A DNA stretch of 64,000 bases from Sipunculus nudus (Eukaryota > Annelida > Sipuncula > Golfingiida > Sipunculidae). This document shows positions 46,501 to 58,130 of this stretch, one piece after another; the stretch's first letter is position 1; each line of letters opens with the position of its first letter. Below the pieces are notes generated by a model that had not been told where the DNA came from, did not search any database, and worked only from the letters and a program-made list of their open reading frames with translations. The DNA lies in contig CM049315.1 in NCBI GenBank assembly GCA_026874595.1, positions 78,413,401 through 78,477,400 of the forward strand, in the 5' to 3' direction. A program made the translations under genes and the position numbers.

Positions 46501-48269
46501 TACATACTATTTTTAACTTTAAAAATTATCTCAGAAGCGTGGCTTTGGTAACAGTGGGGACCCATTTAAAAGCGCTAAAAATGAAAGCAAGGAGCGTAAT
46601 TTGGCTTGACAGTAGCTACAAATTGTACCACTCGACACCATCATTTAGTGCCTGCATGCTACAGAAGAAATGTGTGCCAAAACGTATTTGAACAGTTCTG
46701 TTCAACCATCCGTGAGGTATAGACTTTCACCGTACCAAGTTTTATTGCTTGTTTCAAGCGGTACTATTTACTATTGCTTGATAGCAGTGATAGTATTAGA
46801 ATTCTCACTGCTGACGTATTTGTGTATCGCTTATTGAACGAATCGGGAATATATGGTGTCCCTCATGGAAACAAGCATTCACGTAAGATAAAAGTATGAT
46901 TTACAGAGTAAGAGGAATTAAACATATTATCAATACAACACAAACCGAAATTCATACAACAATCTATCGTCATTTTGACCGGTAAATACACCAATTATAA
47001 TGAAGGGAAAAGACATCTGATTGCAAACATAGAAACTACTCTGACACAAGGCCTGTGAACAAGACCGGCGTCTATTTAAGGCCGGCGTTTATTTTTCTGG
47101 GACATTGTTTTGCCCCGGCGACTAAATAAGGCAGGCGACTATTTAAGGTCCGGCGTCTGTTCAAGGAAATACGGTATGCATAATATGACCCAATGTTTTT
47201 TACTCTGTATGTATAATGATTGCAACTTTTGCAACAATTCTAATATTTTAACTTATATTTTCAGGTTTTTTAATTAAAAATTTATAAACCTGTAAATAAA
47301 AAAATGATTCAGATAAAAACTTCTTAATGGAAAAAGTGGACCTGCCTAAAAAAATAGGATTATATATAAACTTAAATGCATTATTCTCTTGAAAGTGAAA
47401 TAAAGGTATTAGTCCTTTCTGTCCACTTGCCTGTCCATCTGTAAATTTTCATATGCAACGCAGTATCTCAAAACTTTTACTGTTTTTCTTCATGACAGTT
47501 TTGTCAGAGTATTAGTTTGCAATCATATATTTAGAACTTTACTATAACCAAGTAGGAGGGCCCCTTTCCTCTTAGCTTTTCATATTCTTATATAAATGAA
47601 AAACATTACAATAGAATATTTCTACATCCACCTTTGTGCTGCCCTCACTTTTCCCTTCTCCGAACCCTATCCCAAAGTCAGCCTCAGTAAGCAAGAACAA
47701 GATGAATCAGATATATTCATACTTTAATATTTTGTATAACTATTCGTCCATAGGTACCTATGTACATGCCAGAAATTATGTCAATATTGTGAAATATGTA
47801 GACATAGTGGGCATCAAAATAATGTACCTTGTCAAGACTAAAGAGATATTGTGTCATACAGTCACATATTCATAAATCACTTCATCAGCATAGTTAATCA
47901 TAACATCATATCTGTCAAATTGAACGCTTGCAGACTACCATACACTTTAGATCCTTCAACAAATAGCCTTATCATCATTCTACTACTGCTTATTACTGAT
48001 GTCATTGCATTCATATTTGCTCAAATATATCACAATTTTCAACCCCTCCTAAATAAATAAAAAATAAACCACTTTATTTGACTCTATTAATCCATCAGTC
48101 AGGTAATTTCATTTATCATTTACTCACATATTACATTACATTCCTTTATAATAGCCCAACATGTACATGATATTCATAAGCTTTATCGACTCGATATAGT
48201 ATCACAGTGGAGAAACATTTATAGTCCAATCACAATCAGCTGAGCGCCATGACCCATGGGTCCCTTGTT
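43542..48269 (+). mobile_element. Type C element with a TIR transposon inside
   Basis: GCTCAGCTGA at 43,548-43,557 opens a 5' hairpin (partner AGTCATCTAAGCAATAG, degraded). A long GTCCGTCC/GTCTGTC run follows at about 43,590-43,660. Two C units and the C-specific region follow. The end is TCAGCTGAGC (48,236-48,245), TGACCCATGGGTCC and CTTGTT. A 1,548-bp TIR element sits at 45,627-47,174. The C-specific tail here includes AACCAAGTAGGAGG...TTTCCTCTTAGC, shared with the copy at 25.7 kb but absent from the outer element at 15.07 kb. Confidence 0.75.
45627..47174. mobile_element. TIR transposon with TA target duplication
   Basis: The left end is CCGTCTTTCCTTGAACAGA followed by CGCC, and the right end complement is CCGTATTTCCTTGAACAGA followed by CGCC (22 of 23 match). 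TA flanks both sides (45,625-45,626; 47,175-47,176). Two paralogous empty sites exist, ATATGTGTATGAATAATATG near 14,621 and ATATGTGTATGCATAATATG near 25,320, so the insertion point is certain. Further in, both ends carry GC-rich GCCGGCGTTTAT-type repeats in opposite orientation. An internal segment of about 200 bp is duplicated (about 46,061-46,262 and 46,263-46,450: ACGGGGTGGC, TTATAACGGC, CAGCTYGACACAGCGTA). No transposase is recognised. The TA duplication fits Tc1/mariner-like or related superfamilies. Confidence 0.8.
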
Positions 48270-48331
48270 TTTTCTTATTTAGACTTTATTCCAAATAAAA
48301 TAATGCAAACAAATGAAAAAAAAAATGAAAA

Positions 48332-48381
48332 CTGCCTGTCAAATTTTGTTGTTGCCTGTCAAGTTCAAATTTGACAGGCAG
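48332..48381. repeat. 15-bp inverted repeat
   Basis: CTGCCTGTCAAATTT (48,332-48,346) and its exact complement AAATTTGACAGGCAG (48,367-48,381) are separated by 20 bp that contain a third GCCTGTCAA. It lies just outside the end of the type C element. It could be a small stem-loop or the trace of a foldback element. Confidence 0.7.
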
Positions 48382-48720
48382 CAGTTGCTTGTTATTTCCA
48401 AAAATGAAATTCGAGTATGTTACTCAACTTAATTCAAGAATTTGCCATCAATGAGATATATCTGTATTTTAATTTTGCATTCAGTATGCATCTGTAATAA
48501 TTTTACATATATTTGTGATTTATTTTTTATAAAAGGTCAGCTGAAAAGCATTTTGTATTGGGAAAATTAATTTCAAAGTTCAAGTAGGAACCACTTTTGT
48601 GTACAGATGGTAGCACTTGGTTTACCATTGGCAGATTGCCAATGCCTTGATGTTGGCAGTTAGCCAAGATGATGTCAGCTCTATAAATAGTTTTGGCACA
48701 GTGCTAGGATTGGAAGAAGT

Positions 48721-48823
48721 GCAGCCAGGTATAGGTCAAAAGTTCACTCAGTGCAGCCAGGTACAGGTCAAAAGTTCACTCAATCTAGCCAGGTGCAGGT
48801 CAAGAGTTCACTCAGTGCAGTAG
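48721..48823 (+). repeat. 32-bp minisatellite, three copies
   Basis: The unit GCAGCCAGGT(A/G)YAGGTCA followed by AAAGTTCACTCA recurs at 48,721, 48,753 and 48,785 with a few substitutions. A related CAGCCAAGTCAAGAGGTCAC occurs near 52,990 in the type E repeat. Confidence 0.75.
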
Positions 48824-48879
48824 CTTGAGGCAGTAATTTGTCACAGGTCACTCGGGGGCAACTGCCTTACTCACCCGAG

Positions 48880-50805
48880 TCTTGTCAGCCCAGTGCATCA
48901 AACTCTGGGGAAGTTTAATGTATTGGACTGATATTTTGACCTGTCTATGTGTCTTTGATGGTATTCTCATTTACAAGACAGGTGGTGCCACCTACATTGA
49001 CTTTTGCAGTGTGTGCACCTGCTTATTTCTAAAGAGGAATTTGATACATCAGCCTAAAATTAGGCATGTTTATACATATCGGGTAGCTTTATAGTGTACA
49101 AGACTGGTGGCGCCACCTACAATAATTTTTGCACAGTGTATGTCCCTGCTTTTTTCACAGGAGGGGTTTGACATATCAGTCTGACATTGGGCATATGTAT
49201 ACATCTCATCATTGTATATAAGACTAGTGGTGCCAGCTAAAATAATATGTTTTCAGTCGAATGCCGACGCTGCTGCCATGGCCCCAACGGTTTCCGGAGA
49301 ACTCCTCCATAACCTTTGGACAGAATTTTTTAAAATTCGGAATTATGATCGGTCACATGTGAACTGCGGCGCCCTCATTTTTGGTTGACCTCTGACCTTT
49401 ATTCTCTGCCCAGCATCTATTTGTGGGTCTGTTTCCACACATAAACCCTCATATCTCAGGAACCGTTTTACCAATAAGGCTAAAGATTTTGCACAAATGT
49501 AGCCCTTGGAAAGCTTTATAACATACACTCAAAAATGGTGGCGCCACCTGCAACCATTTTTGCATGGCATCCATCTGTTCATCTGCCTTGGGATTAAAAC
49601 ACTCATATTTCTGCATTGGTTGGACTTGTCCACCTGAAATTTTGCATGTTTATACATCCTGGACAACTTTCTTGATTTTATGACAGGTGGCGCCAATTAC
49701 ATTCACATTTAAGCTGCAGACATCCAAGCTCATATCTCGGGAACCATTTGACCAGTTGGGCCAAAATTTTGCATGTTTATACATCTTGGACAGCTTCCTC
49801 AATTTTTGACAGGTGGCACCACCTACATTTACTCTGCAGACATCCAAGCTCATATATCGGGAACCGTTTGACCAATTGGATCAAAATTTTGCATTTGTAT
49901 AGATCTCACATAGCTCTTCATCATAGGCAAAACTGGTGGCGCCATCTGCAGCCATGTATACACAGCGTCCATCTGTTCATCTGCCTTGGGATAAAATCAC
50001 TCATAACTTAGCAGTGGTTTGACTTTTTCACCTGAAAATTTGCAGGTTTATACATCCTGGACAGCTCTCTTGATTTTATGACAGGTGGCACCACCTACAT
50101 TCAGGTTTACTCTGCAGACATCCAAGCTCATATCTCGGGAACTGTATGACTGATTGGGCCAAAAGTATGCATGTGTATAGATCTCACATAGCTCTTCATC
50201 ATAGGCAAAACTGGTGGCCCCACATGCAACAACTTATGCACAGTGTCCATCTGTTCATCTGCCTTTGGATAAAATCACTCATATCTCAGAAGTGGTTTGA
50301 CTTATAAATCCACCTGAAATTTTGCAGGTTTATACATCCTGGACAGCTTTCTCGGTTTTATGAGAGATGGCACCACCTACATTCACGTTTACTCTGGAGA
50401 CATCCAAGCTCATATCTCGGGAACCGATTGACTGATTGAGCCAAAATTTTGCTCGTGTTTAGATCTAACATAGCTCTTCATCATAGGCAAAACTGAAAGC
50501 GCCACCTTCAACCACTTATGCACAGCGTCCATCTGTTCATATGCCTTGGGATAAAAATCACTCATATCTCAGCAGTGGTTTGACTTATCCACCTGAAATT
50601 TTTCAGGTTTATACATCTTGGACAATTTTCATGATTTTATGACAGGTGGCACCACCTACATTCATGTTTACACTGCAGATATCAATGCTGATATTCAACA
50701 CACCTCACTCTATTCCCCTTGCCACATAATCCATGCCTCACTTCACCTGTCCCACCCTGATTTCTGGGGATACACATAGTCGCTTGTCGACAACCCATAT
50801 TCTAG
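48880..50805 (+). mobile_element. Type B Helitron-like element, long core
   Basis: The first part (48,950-49,250) carries an unusual core (GACAGGTGGTGCCACCTACA, GTGTGCACCTGCTT) and the usual B head hairpin is absent. From 49,250 the sequence follows the B order (TTTTCAGTCG, TTTCCGGAGAACTCCTCC, TCACATGTGAAC, TTGACCTCTGACCTT). About five core units with GGTGGCGCCACC or GGTGGCACCACC palindromes follow. The 3' end is the degraded hairpin AGTCGCTTGTCGACAACC and terminal CTAG (50,802-50,805) in T. Confidence 0.65.
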
Positions 50806-50985
50806 TTTTAAAATGTCCTAGTCTGAAACTTGCATGTCCGAAACGTCCATTTGCTGAAATCATAATGACTAAGGTAGATATGCAGGACTTAAGAGGATCA
50901 ATATTGAATTTTAAAAATAAACCTCCATTCATTCTCCCAAACTTTGCACAGCTTCCCATTAGACTTGTAGGCCTTGTTTAATTAA
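50806..50985 (+). repeat. Type E 3' tail following B
   Basis: Starts TTTTAAAATGTCCTAGTC and ends GTAGGCCTTGTT. It is shared with 54,420-54,586, so both B copies at 48.9 and 53.5 kb sit in the same host repeat, here called E. The end CTTGTT resembles the A/C end. A GATTTAAAT-rich spacer follows before the next element. Confidence 0.55.
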
Positions 50986-51037
50986 AAAAAATGATTTAAA
51001 TAAAAAATCTGATTTAAATCAAATAAATCTGATTTTT

Positions 51038-52251
51038 TTTTTAGCTCAACTGACTTTCAGTCATGCTGAGCTTTAGGGATCACTCTTTGTCCGTCGTCTG
51101 TCTGTCTGTCCATCTGTCCATTAACAAGGCACAAATCTTAACCACTGGACCTAGAATCTTGGAACTTGACATTCTGAGAGGTCCATAAAAAATCTCCTTG
51201 GAAACCAGAAATTAGGTCTCTGTTACCCATATCCTGTGAGCTATGGGGCCCCTAAGTACCCCCCCCCCCCCAGAATAGTCTACAAAAACTTCAATATCTC
51301 ATCAACTACATCACTGATGGTCATGATTTTTGGCATACATATTGATCATGAGATGTTCCATCAGTTCCTGCAGACTGGTGGCGCCACCTGTATTTTCAAT
51401 TTTTTACGAATTTTTTATCTATTTTTGAGACCTTAAAAAATGTGAACATCTGTTAACAGGGCACAAATTGTATAGACTGGACCTAGAATCTTCACTCTTG
51501 ACACAATGAGATACCTATGAAAAGACTCCATGGAAACCAGAAATTAGGTCTTTTTTACCCATATCCTTCGAGCTATGGGGCCCCAAAGTACCCCCGAGAA
51601 TAGTAAAAAATTAAATACAAAAACTTCAATATCTCATTAACTACATCACTGATTGTTATGATTTTTGGCATACATATTGATCATGAGATGTTACAACAGT
51701 TTCTGCAGACTGGTGGCGCCACCTGTATTTTTCGATTTTTTACGAATTTTTTTCTCTATTTTTGAGACCTTTACGGATGCTGTCATCTGTTGACGTGGCA
51801 CAAATTGTGACAACTGGACCTAGAAGCTTCATTCTTGTGATGCAAGGAGGCCTATGAAAGGTGTCTATGGAAACCTGAAATTAGGTCTCTGTTACCCATA
51901 TCCTTCAAGCTATAGGACTCCGAAGTATCCCTCAGAATAATGGAAAATTTGATACAAAAGCTGAAGTAACTGAACAACTAATGCAGAGATCACTACGATT
52001 CTTTGCATGGATATTGACCATTAAGTGTTTTTATTAATTTCTGCAGACTGGTTGAGCCACCTGTATTTTTTTTAAAGTTTACGCATTTTTTCTGTATTTT
52101 TGAGATATATAAATACAGACACAATCTTGGCCTGTTGGTTAAGTTTGATGCTTCAGTAGAATGGGAATATACTACCATTCAGATGATAAAAATTTCCTTT
52201 TGCGAATCTCTTCCCAGTCAGCTGAGTGTCATGACCTATGGGTCACTTGTT
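51038..52251 (+). mobile_element. Type A element without the B insertion
   Basis: GCTCAACTGA (51,044-51,053) sits in the 5' hairpin (partner TCAGTCATGCTGAGC). About three A core units follow, with exact GGTGGCGCCACC at about 51,379 and 51,714. The tail reads GAGCCACCTG, TA, eight T, AAAGTTTACGC, showing the uninterrupted B target site at 52,066-52,073. It ends TCAGCTGAGT (52,218-52,227), ATGACCTATGGGTCA and CTTGTT. This is the most compact complete A copy, about 1.2 kb. Confidence 0.8.
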
Positions 52252-53498
52252 AGTGAACCTGTGAGCTTATGCGATGGCGCCGCATCGTCCGTCCATCCGT
52301 CTTCAGCCGTCCGCCGTCGGGGGCTTGCTTTCCGCCGTCCATGGCTGTAAGTCAAAAAACCGTCGGAGCTAGCAGCTCCAAATTACATGTAAGAATTAGT
52401 CACATTTGAAACTTGGTGCCCTGGAGCTTATTATAGGATATCTGCATTAATTTAGATTTTATAGAGAAAAAGCTTAAAAAACTTTAAAAATCTTCTTCTC
52501 TGAAACTGTCCAGCCAAATTGTCCAATATTTCACAGAAATGTTTCTTGGAACAATCTCACTCAAGTTTGTTCTAAAAGGTTTCAGTTCGATGATTTTTGG
52601 CAGAGTTACAGGAAGTTGAACTTAGTCCTCTGTGCAAAAATGCATACTAAACTTAAAATCTCATTAACAGCTGGAGCTGTCATCACCAAATTTTATGCCA
52701 ATGTTTGTCACATGAGTCATATATGAAATTGAGGTGTTGGTGGCCACCTACATTGATCTGAATTTTTACAAGCAAAAATGTAAGTTTAGAATCTTCTAAC
52801 TTATACACTGTTTTTTTAAGAAACGGTTAAGCTAATAGGTTTAAACTTTACAAGAATTATTTTATGGTAGGGTTCTGCCAGTTTTATAAGAATAGTTTGG
52901 GTGAATGCAGCTGTAAAAAAGCAGTTCAGCCAATTGAAAAAGGCTTTCTGTGTTTGAAAACAGATTTGACAACATGCACACTTTCAGCAGCCAAGTCAAG
53001 AGGTCACTCAGTACAACCAGATATGGTCCAGACATCGCAATGGCAACTGACCTGGCTCTGTCTGGTGTCTAGACAATGTTTGTAGACATATAGACACAAC
53101 ATGTAGACTTCTAGACACATGGTCTAGATGCAGAATGCCCAGATTAGAATTATTGGGACTATATCTTTCAATTGTTTGAAAAAAATTGGTTTGCATTTTT
53201 TATTGAATCTGTGAGCTTATGCAATGGTGTAGTTGTCCGTCTTCCGTCATGCATCGTAGCTATCTCCAAAAGTGCAGGAGCTTGCATCACCAAAATTTTT
53301 GCAAAAATTTGTCATAAAAAAAATTCTATTGGATTTTGCTTATTTCTTGGCTAACTGCATTTTCTTATATTTTATGGGGAAGAAGCTAAAAACATTAAAA
53401 AATGTTCTTCTCTCAAACCATGCTGCCAATTTACTGTTCATCTGTACCTTTAATCCTCCCTGGTAGAAGGACCACATCCAAAATATCCTGACTGATAC
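52252..53498 (+). repeat. Type E repeat, 5' part
   Basis: Begins GAACCTGTGAGCTTATGCGA then a palindromic GATGGCGCCGCATC segment and GTCCGTCCATCCGTC run. The head recurs at about 53,205 (GAATCTGTGAGCTTATGCAA). A unit with GAGCTGTCATCACCAAATTT and GGTGGCCACC (about 52,740) is present. Its tail appears after the B element at 54,424. The layout (head, GTCCGTC run, core, CTTGTT end) parallels the A/C family, but I could not define clear subterminal inverted repeats. Confidence 0.45.
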
Positions 53499-54423
53499 AT
53501 CCTCGTTTATCTGAGTTTTGCGGATACTATGTTTTCAGTCGGACGCCGCTGCCGCTTAGGTTCCGGAGAACTCCTCCGTAACCACTGGGCAGTACTTTTT
53601 TAAATTCAGAATTATGATTGGGTCACATACGAACTGCTGTTCTCTCATTTTTGGTTGACCTCTGTACTTTCCTATCTGCCATGCATCCATTTGTGCATCT
53701 GTCTCAACACATAAACCCACATATCTAGGGAACCGTTTGACCGATCAGGCTAAAAATGTAGCCCTTGGAATGCTTTATAACATATTCTAAAAATGGTGGC
53801 GCCACCTGCAACCCTTTTTGCTCAGCGTCCATCTGTTCATCTGCCTTGGGATAAAATCACTCATATTTCAGCAGTGGTTTGACTTATCTGCCTAAAATTT
53901 TGCAGGTTTATACATCCTTGACAGCTTTCTTGATTTTATGACAGGTGGCACCACCTACATTCATGTTAACGCTGTTTATACTTCTTGGATAGCTTTCTCG
54001 ATTGTGTGGTAGATGCTGCCACCTACTTTTATGTTTATGCTGCAGACATTCAGGCCTATATCTCAGGACTGGTTTGACATATCCCCCTGAAATTTTGCAT
54101 ATGTATAGAAATTATATATCTCTTAACCATACACAAAATTGGTGGTGCTCCCTGCCACCATTTTTGCACAGTGTCCTCCTTTAATACAAGTAGTAGTTTG
54201 ACTTATATGCCTAAAATTTGCATATGTATATAACCTGGACAGTTTTCTGGATTTTGTGGTAGGTGGCGCAACCTACATACACATTTCAGCTGCTGACATC
54301 CATGCTAATATGCAACACACCTCACTCTATTTCCCCTTGCCACTCAATCCATGCCTCACTTCACCTGTTCCACTCTGATTTTTGCAGATACACATAATCG
54401 TTTGTTGACTTCCCATATTCTAG
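53499..54423 (+). mobile_element. Type B Helitron-like element inside type E
   Basis: The head is degraded (CATCCTCGTTTATCTGAG then TTTTGCGGATAC). The core has about three units, with GGTGGCGCCACC near 53,795 and degenerate copies after it. The 3' end has GCAGATACACATAATCG, a weak hairpin and terminal CTAG (54,418-54,421) followed by TTTTAAAATG. Type E sequence flanks both sides. Confidence 0.65.
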
Positions 54424-54586
54424 TTTTAAAATGTCCTAGTCCGAAATTTGCAGGTCCGAAACATCAATTTTGCTGAAATCATAATACTAAGGTAGATCTG
54501 CAGGACATAAGAGGATCAATATTAAATCCTCAATTCATACTCCCAAACTTTGCACAGGTTCGCATTAGGCCTGTAGGCCTTGTTAT
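54424..54586 (+). repeat. Type E 3' tail
   Basis: AAAATGTCCTAGTCCGAA to GTAGGCCTTGTTA, a diverged copy of 50,806-50,985. The terminal GCCTGTAGGC can fold. A TTAA insertion site lies just after it. Confidence 0.55.
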
Positions 54587-54590
54587 TTAA

Positions 54591-56021
54591 CACATTCGCT
54601 GCCAATGACATGTATACTCGTCATTTATTTTGATTCCCCCAGTACCAAGCACGTGTATTCACGTCATTTTTTTTATAAGCCATTTTCAGCAGGAATTCTC
54701 ATAAATTAATAATTTCTTTGCAGATGAGTAGCATACCATTTATAAAATAGTCTCGCAGTATGAAAATGAATTATTTTTTATTCAACAATGTGCTGCATCA
54801 TTCCAAAGCTGGAAAGATGTGTAGATGGTGCCAAATTCCACGGCTCCGGTCCATTGCCGTGAAATAACTTTACGACGCGCTTCAGTTTTAAGTCGATTCC
54901 TTGTAAGAATACTACTCTGAATCAAACAAAAAGGAGGATCCTAAAAACTATGTAGCTAGTTTAATATTCGAACATGTTTTGGCCACTTATTTACGACAGA
55001 CCTGGTCACGAGACCGAGGTGTGATAGATCGCACCTTAGGCGTGAACTCAAGATAGCGAGGCGTTAGGTGGTTCAGGTTTATTTCCGCGAGGACAGGGTA
55101 TCGCGCAATCAGCAACAAAGGGCGCGTGCCTCATGATTGAAACACAGATTGGCAGGGTAATCAGAACATGGCTGCAAATGATTCTGTCGGCTTATTCCTT
55201 GTTCCTTATTTACTTATATATAGATATATGCATATATTAGTAACTACACAAACAAGTGCTCGTAAATTGCAAAACTGAAATAATCTCGGTGTTTCATGTG
55301 ACTGTGACAATGACGAGGTCAGTTGCGCGTCAAGGCTCAAGCAAGTTGGTATAAATAAAGTCTATAACTATGTTTGAAAATTATATGTGAAATGTAAAGT
55401 TATACATATATATTTTTTTATTATAATGTTCGGTAAAATTGCTGTGTTCGCTATAAAAGTGTAAAAATGTATGTTTGAGCTAAAACTACATGTTTAAAAA
55501 AAAAAAATTCACACCACACAGGTTTGAAGACACGCGTTTGCCTATGTTTCACATTACAGACCACCTGTTGTAACCACTGCGCCATTCCGGATCGGTTCCC
55601 GACCTTTGTGTTTATGGTAACATTACATAAATGTATATAGGCCTATATTTGTCAGTGCCTCTCAGTCATTTGACTCTTCCCAATTCAGCATTCGCGCCGA
55701 CATACACATTTTCATTTAGTTCATCATTTACAATAAATATAGATCTTTATTTGAATCAGTTGTTAGCTTTATGCTGGTGTCAAGGTAGACGCTATGTGAC
55801 CAGTCCTCCGTGGCCATGCTTTGACTATTATCGCGGTCATTTGGCTCATTGCCCAACTTCACACCTCCCCTGAGTTTTATTGCCCCTGTGTTATCCGAAA
55901 TCACACCTTCTTATCAGGTAATTAGCACCTAGTCTTGGTACCACTGCAGCTCCCGGGGCTGCTGGGGTCTATGTGTATGGCCCTGGCACTGGGGGTGAAC
56001 AAGGGCTTGGCAGTGAATGTG
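54591..56021. mobile_element. piggyBac-like TIR element at TTAA
   Basis: TTAA at 54,587-54,590 and 56,022-56,025 flanks ends reading CACATTCGCTGCCAA and, on the complement, CACATTCACTGCCAA (14 of 15 match). TTAA target duplication with CAC-type ends is characteristic of the piggyBac superfamily. The 1.43-kb interior shows no transposase motif; the frame at 55,631-55,873 is unrecognised. A tRNA-like segment lies inside on the minus strand. Confidence 0.7.
55518..55590 (-). repeat. tRNA-like SINE head, tentative
   Basis: On the minus strand TGGCGCAGTGG (55,574-55,584) fits the internal A box of tRNA genes, and TCTTCAAACCT (about 55,520-55,530) is a weak B box about 45 bp downstream. A T-run follows. 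The anticodon arm and acceptor stem do not pair well, so this is not called a tRNA gene. It may be a SINE fragment or chance. Confidence 0.3.
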
Positions 56022-56025
56022 TTAA

Positions 56026-56681
56026 AAAAAAAATTAAATTTACAACCCTGTGACCTATCCTTTATAATTACACATCATCCTTTTTGTAAAGCTATCTTCA
56101 TGATCCTCAATCAACAGACAGTGCCACCAACATGCTATTGACCTATCATTTAAAAACAAATGAATCACAAGTTTCCCCTGCCACAGAGGTAATGTTCTCA
56201 ATATGAGCTGTAATGATACATTGTCTCACAAAACAAAACGTATCATGATACTTTTGTTGACTATACAAATCATACAGAGTAAATTAACTGTACTGGTAGT
56301 TTGGATTTCCTTATCTTTGTATGGATACATTGTTATTTCCCCTAGTCTCCCTGTTTTCTTAACCTCTACTCCAGTTCATTGCCAATACTTTGTTCCTGGA
56401 ATAAAGGGTTACAGGAACAAAGTATTGGCAATTCCTTTAGCTTGTTGAGCAAGTGGAAGCGTATGTTCTCACTGTAACACAAGCCTCAGTTTGATTTCCA
56501 GTGCAGAAGAGCTTATTAAAATAATTTTGTTTTAGTTTCTTTAACATGGGCAAAAATGTATTTGATACTCTACATCTAGATCTGGACCTTTTGAGAATGA
56601 AGTTCATCATGGTAACATACTATTATGAAATTTCAGATATATAACAATTTAATTAGAACAACTTGTTTTTGTTCTCTTCAG
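56026..56681. other. Unassigned sequence upstream of the WDR81-like exon
   Basis: No gene is recognised. A perfect inverted repeat, CCAATACTTTGTTCCTG (about 56,382-56,398) against CAGGAACAAAGTATTGG (about 56,412-56,428), can form a long hairpin. The end of the stretch is a pyrimidine-rich tract and AG (TTTTTGTTCTCTTCAG), a good splice acceptor for the next feature. Confidence 0.5.
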
Positions 56682-57851
56682 AAAGAGGAGAGGTACTTGA
56701 TGGAAATGGTGCCAAGTTTATACCACTGCCCAATTTTAGACCTTAATTGACAGGGGTGAATTCAAACATATGGCCAGAGAACAAACAAATCATCCAAATT
56801 TACCACAACCAGTAGTTATTATAAAATCAACCAAGAACTTCTTTATTGTGAAAGAATTTGTTCAGCATACTGTTCATGACTGTGTAACATTTACTCTCTT
56901 ATGCCAAACCTTTGTTCATCTCATATCAAGCTTTACAGGACGTGGGCTACTGTAACAGGAAAGGTGTCCAAGTACAGTCACTCAGTTTAAAAGATTTATA
57001 TATTGATGAAAAATTGTGGACTCAGTTGAATTTACATCACTCATCAGGTAGCTTGAAAAAAAACACCACTGCAAGGAGAGAGTAACAATTTGCATACTCA
57101 AAGGCCAATAGCACTGGATTAAACAAAAAATTTGCATACTCTCCATGAAGACACAACTCATCAGGATCAAGATGACACACATGCAGTTAGTCAGAGTAGC
57201 AAAATGACTTCTACTCATGACATTGAAGCCAGGGACCTTACATATCTTGGTACAGTTGTCCAGGAATGGTCAGAAGGTAGAATTACTAATTTTGATTACC
57301 TCATGGTGCTTAATAGATTGGCAGGCAGGAGAATGGGGGACCTAAACCATCACCCTGTTATACCGTGGGTCAGCAATTTTCAGCAGCCAAAAGGAGGTTG
57401 CCGAGATCTCACAAAATCCAAATTCAGACTCAACAAAGGTGACCATCAACTTGATTTGACATTTGACATTCCATCACCATTGCAGCCAGTGTCTAGCAGT
57501 GATTCTATGGACATTCCGCACCACATCTGATGTGCTTTCCGATATCACTTATGTGTACAAAGCTTGCAGGACTACAAACCAGTTCTGTGTGCCCACGTGA
57601 GGTCAAAATGGGTACCAATTGAGTATCCATCAAACATGCAGCACCTACAGGAGTGGACACCAGATGAATGTATCCCAGAATTCCCTACCGATCCCACCAT
57701 TTTCACCTCTATCCGTGAAGATCTGCCAGACCTTGGTATTCCTGCATGGTGCTTCGTCCTTCAGATTTCTGGGCAGTGCAGAGAAATTCTTGAAGCAGAA
57801 CATGTGGCTTCACAGCTTCACCTCTGGATTGACCTTTCATTTGGTTAAAAG
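56682..57851 (+). pseudogene. WDR81-like exon relic (BEACH region)
   Basis: WDR81 is a BEACH/WD-repeat endosomal regulator of PI3K-III activity. The relic keeps the family's order: KFIPLPNFRP, KNFFIVKEFVQHTVHDCVTF, YQALQDVGYCNRKGV, LSLKDLYIDEKLWTQL, then [81 protein letters not shown] and [10 protein letters not shown]. These switch frame several times: TAA after NFRP; shifts near 56,920, 57,528 and 57,580; a compensated pair at 57,750-57,790; and TAA in place of the Tyr after SFG. Both splice borders are intact (acceptor TTCAG at 56,677-56,681; donor AAAAG/GTAGG at 57,851), so this is an unprocessed relic, not a retrocopy. The number of breaks argues against sequencing error alone. The WD repeats are not in the window. 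Confidence 0.8.
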
Positions 57852-58130
57852 GTAGGAACATCTTTATTTATAACATTCTCTCTGTTCTCCTTAAGCACTT
57901 CAGTCACACACATTTTCACTTCTAGATTGACTTTTGATTAGTCTCATTTTCTCTGTTGACTATTCCTTTCCACATTTCACTGGATGGCATTGTGGTTTTG
58001 TGAGAAAATGCCATTTTACACTTGTGATATATATGGTCAAAAGAATTTAATTTTGTGATAGGCCCATATAAAATATCTGTGAAACTGATTTTATTTCTAA
58101 TTCTCCATTGTTCAGAAAGAAATTGTATTA
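57852..58130. other. Unassigned, possible intron remnant
   Basis: Follows the donor site of the WDR81-like relic and contains nothing else recognised before the next element starts. Confidence 0.4.

Noticed and set aside
55518-55590. Functional tRNA gene
   Set aside because: Only the A box fits well; the B box is weak, and cloverleaf stems do not form. Kept as a tentative SINE head.
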